From Sistotremastrum niveocremeum HHB9708 (Eukaryota; Basidiomycota; Agaricomycetes; Sistotremastrales; Sistotremastraceae), in assembly GCA_001630475.1 (NCBI GenBank), contig KV419419.1, positions 377,871-441,870 of the forward strand: 64,000 bases of DNA, given 5' to 3'. The notes beneath the pieces are model-generated. The model worked only from the letters and a program-made list of their open reading frames with translations. It ran no database searches and was not told where the DNA came from. Shown piece after piece: positions 62,471 through 64,000 of this stretch. The translations under genes were made by a program, and so were the position numbers. Positions within the stretch are counted from its first letter, which is position 1; every line of letters starts with the position of its first letter.

Positions 62471-63380
62471 ATTCGTTCGTCAAGCATATATACCAACCAG
62501 TGAGACACTAATACGCCGAGGTCAGCGACAGCTGGACGATGCAAGGCCATTGAAGATGATAGACAAGAGCTCGTGATTGACGTTGTGTTGCCGATTTGGG
62601 AATGCCGAGACTGCCGAATTTACTTTTTCTGGAGCCATCAAAGACATTTTTGAAGTACGTTCGGCGACGTCCCGCCGTCTACATTTCAGGAACGGTGTGG
62701 AGTCGGGCGAATTGTCTGTTATGGAAAGTGGTGAGCAAGTGACCGAGGCAGCTGAGCGAACGATGTGTTGTTTTTGCGAAAATCAGGAATTGACCGGTGA
62801 CACCGTATTTAGGGGCTCGATCACAAACAATAATGTTTAGAATGGCACGAGTTGCATGGCATTTCAACATATTTTCCAGGGTGGAACACAGATACGAAAT
62901 TCCGGGTAAGCTAAGGCACCGATTGGAATACTTGAGTCACAATGGCAGATTTCAGGAACTACGATGTGGAGTCGTTGCGTCTTCAACGTGGTCATGAGTC
63001 CTCGATAAGTCCACAATTTTATCATGTAAAGTTAATCCGGAGTGTTTGTAGGTTGTCATATCGACAGTAGAAGTCATCAACAAGCGTGATCGCTTTACTT
63101 TCATATCAATGTTCATGAGCGGTACTGCAGGAGAAGACGAGTCATGGCTGACTGCGTCGCGAGGCTGATGGTGGTCAATGGAAGACATTATGGTTGCGCG
63201 TGACCAATTCGTCAAAAGCTTAAATCACGCGGAGCGGAGCGGTCTCGTGAGTTTCTGAAACGGTTAATATAATTAACGTTTGATCTCATCACAATGGCAC
63301 AGAATGCAGGTACCAGGAACGCAATAAGTCTCGCCGTAAGTCACAAGCTATCACAATTTCCGCAGAGTCCTGGTCGGAAT
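62471..63380. other. Region between the 480-aa protein gene and the Helitron helicase
   Basis: Short frames only. If the Helitron ends to the left of its helicase, its 3' terminus (hairpin plus CTRR) should lie in or beyond this stretch on the minus strand. I did not find a convincing one. Confidence 0.35.
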
Positions 63381-64000
63381 CTAGGCTATGCGTTGTCTAG
63401 TTCGAGAGTCTTGCGTAGTAGAGGCAGGTCGTTTTGTTCCTCGATTGATGGTATGATGATTGGGGTGAGCAGAGACATAGTCATCAATAGCTTGAAGTGC
63501 ATTCACGATACCAACATGGTCAACACAGTCTGAAACGAAACGTGTTGTGATTGCTTCTAATGATCCAATTCGTGTACGTTCATCTCGATATTCTTCTGAA
63601 GGCGGACATCTGAGCTTACTGCCTAGGAACGGTCGAAGTATCGCCAATCCTGCGAGGGACTTAGCACGCGATATCATTGTGTACGGTTCTTCTGTTCCGC
63701 GACATTGGGCAAGATCGACAATAACGCGTTTCATCCCTTGTCCTTGTGCTTTATGCACGGTCATTGCAAAACACGGTAAGAGTGGAAGTTGAGTGCGCTT
63801 GATTATATATTCGCGGTTGGTTACATGATCCGATACACGAACATCATGCGTCGTTGCTGATACCGCAACCTGACCCTGTAACAAAGAAGGAAGTGGTGGT
63901 CCTTGGAAGTCAGGTACGTGAATAACACATGATGTCGCGTAACGCTCTCCCTCGATTAGGGTATATCGTACGCTCACTAATGTGCCCATCGATCCGTTCA
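63381..64000 (-). mobile_element. Helitron Rep/helicase, C-terminal helicase end (runs off the right edge)
   Basis: The minus-strand frame is open from the window edge to a stop at 63381. It reads LNGSMGTLVSVRYT, then the late motifs of Pif1-type helicases: CFAMTVHKAQGQGMKRVIVD and PYTMISRAKSLAGLAILRPF. A polar C-terminal tail follows (HHTINRGTKRPASTTQD). In fungi this motif set in repeats is typical of Helitron rolling-circle transposons, whose protein has an N-terminal Rep nuclease; that part would lie outside the window. A host Pif1 helicase is a less likely alternative because of the sequence between the motifs. No stop or frameshift is seen in the visible part. Confidence 0.78.

Overview
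The window is nuclear DNA from a basidiomycete fungus, most likely an Agaricomycete. Coding genes are cut by many 45-70 bp GT-AG introns. A fused lycopene cyclase/phytoene synthase (crtYB) is present, as are families typical of Agaricomycetes: a DUF6534 membrane protein, a TKL kinase with a helical-bundle N-terminus, many F-box/LRR paralogs and a Helitron-type helicase. I found no tRNA, rRNA or CRISPR. Exon joins were worked out by hand from splice sites and reading frame.

Left third (1-17 kb): an F-box gene carrying an in-frame stop, then a compact housekeeping block. In order this is Prp22 splicing helicase (-), guanylate kinase (-), a mitochondrial DUF1640 protein (-), an 18-exon DUF6534 membrane protein (+), crtYB (-) and sphingolipid C4-hydroxylase SUR2 (-). 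These are whole and well conserved.

Middle (17-46 kb): two WD40 paralogs on the + strand, then a fast-evolving accessory region. It holds two GACCGGT-rich foldback elements, one with perfect 46-bp arms, and a 2.8-kb segment present twice in inverted orientation (26676-29487 and 43264-46109). Each arm carries a whole F-box-type gene. Between the arms lie two tandem F-box genes, a 1038-aa kinase with MLKL-like layout, a RING/coiled-coil protein and a decayed LRR gene.

Right third (46-64 kb): a gene-poor stretch with copies of two dispersed repeats, a long F-box/LRR gene, and three tandem F-box-like genes. One of the three keeps a nucleotidyltransferase-like GS...DxD motif. A 349-bp MITE with a TAATA target duplication follows, then a 480-aa protein of unknown function, and the C-terminal end of a Helitron helicase runs off the right edge.

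The housekeeping genes are unrelated in pathway. The accessory half looks like an F-box island shaped by duplication, inversion and small transposons. The MLKL-like kinase is the most interesting candidate for an undescribed (immunity or cell-death type) function, but that role is inference only.
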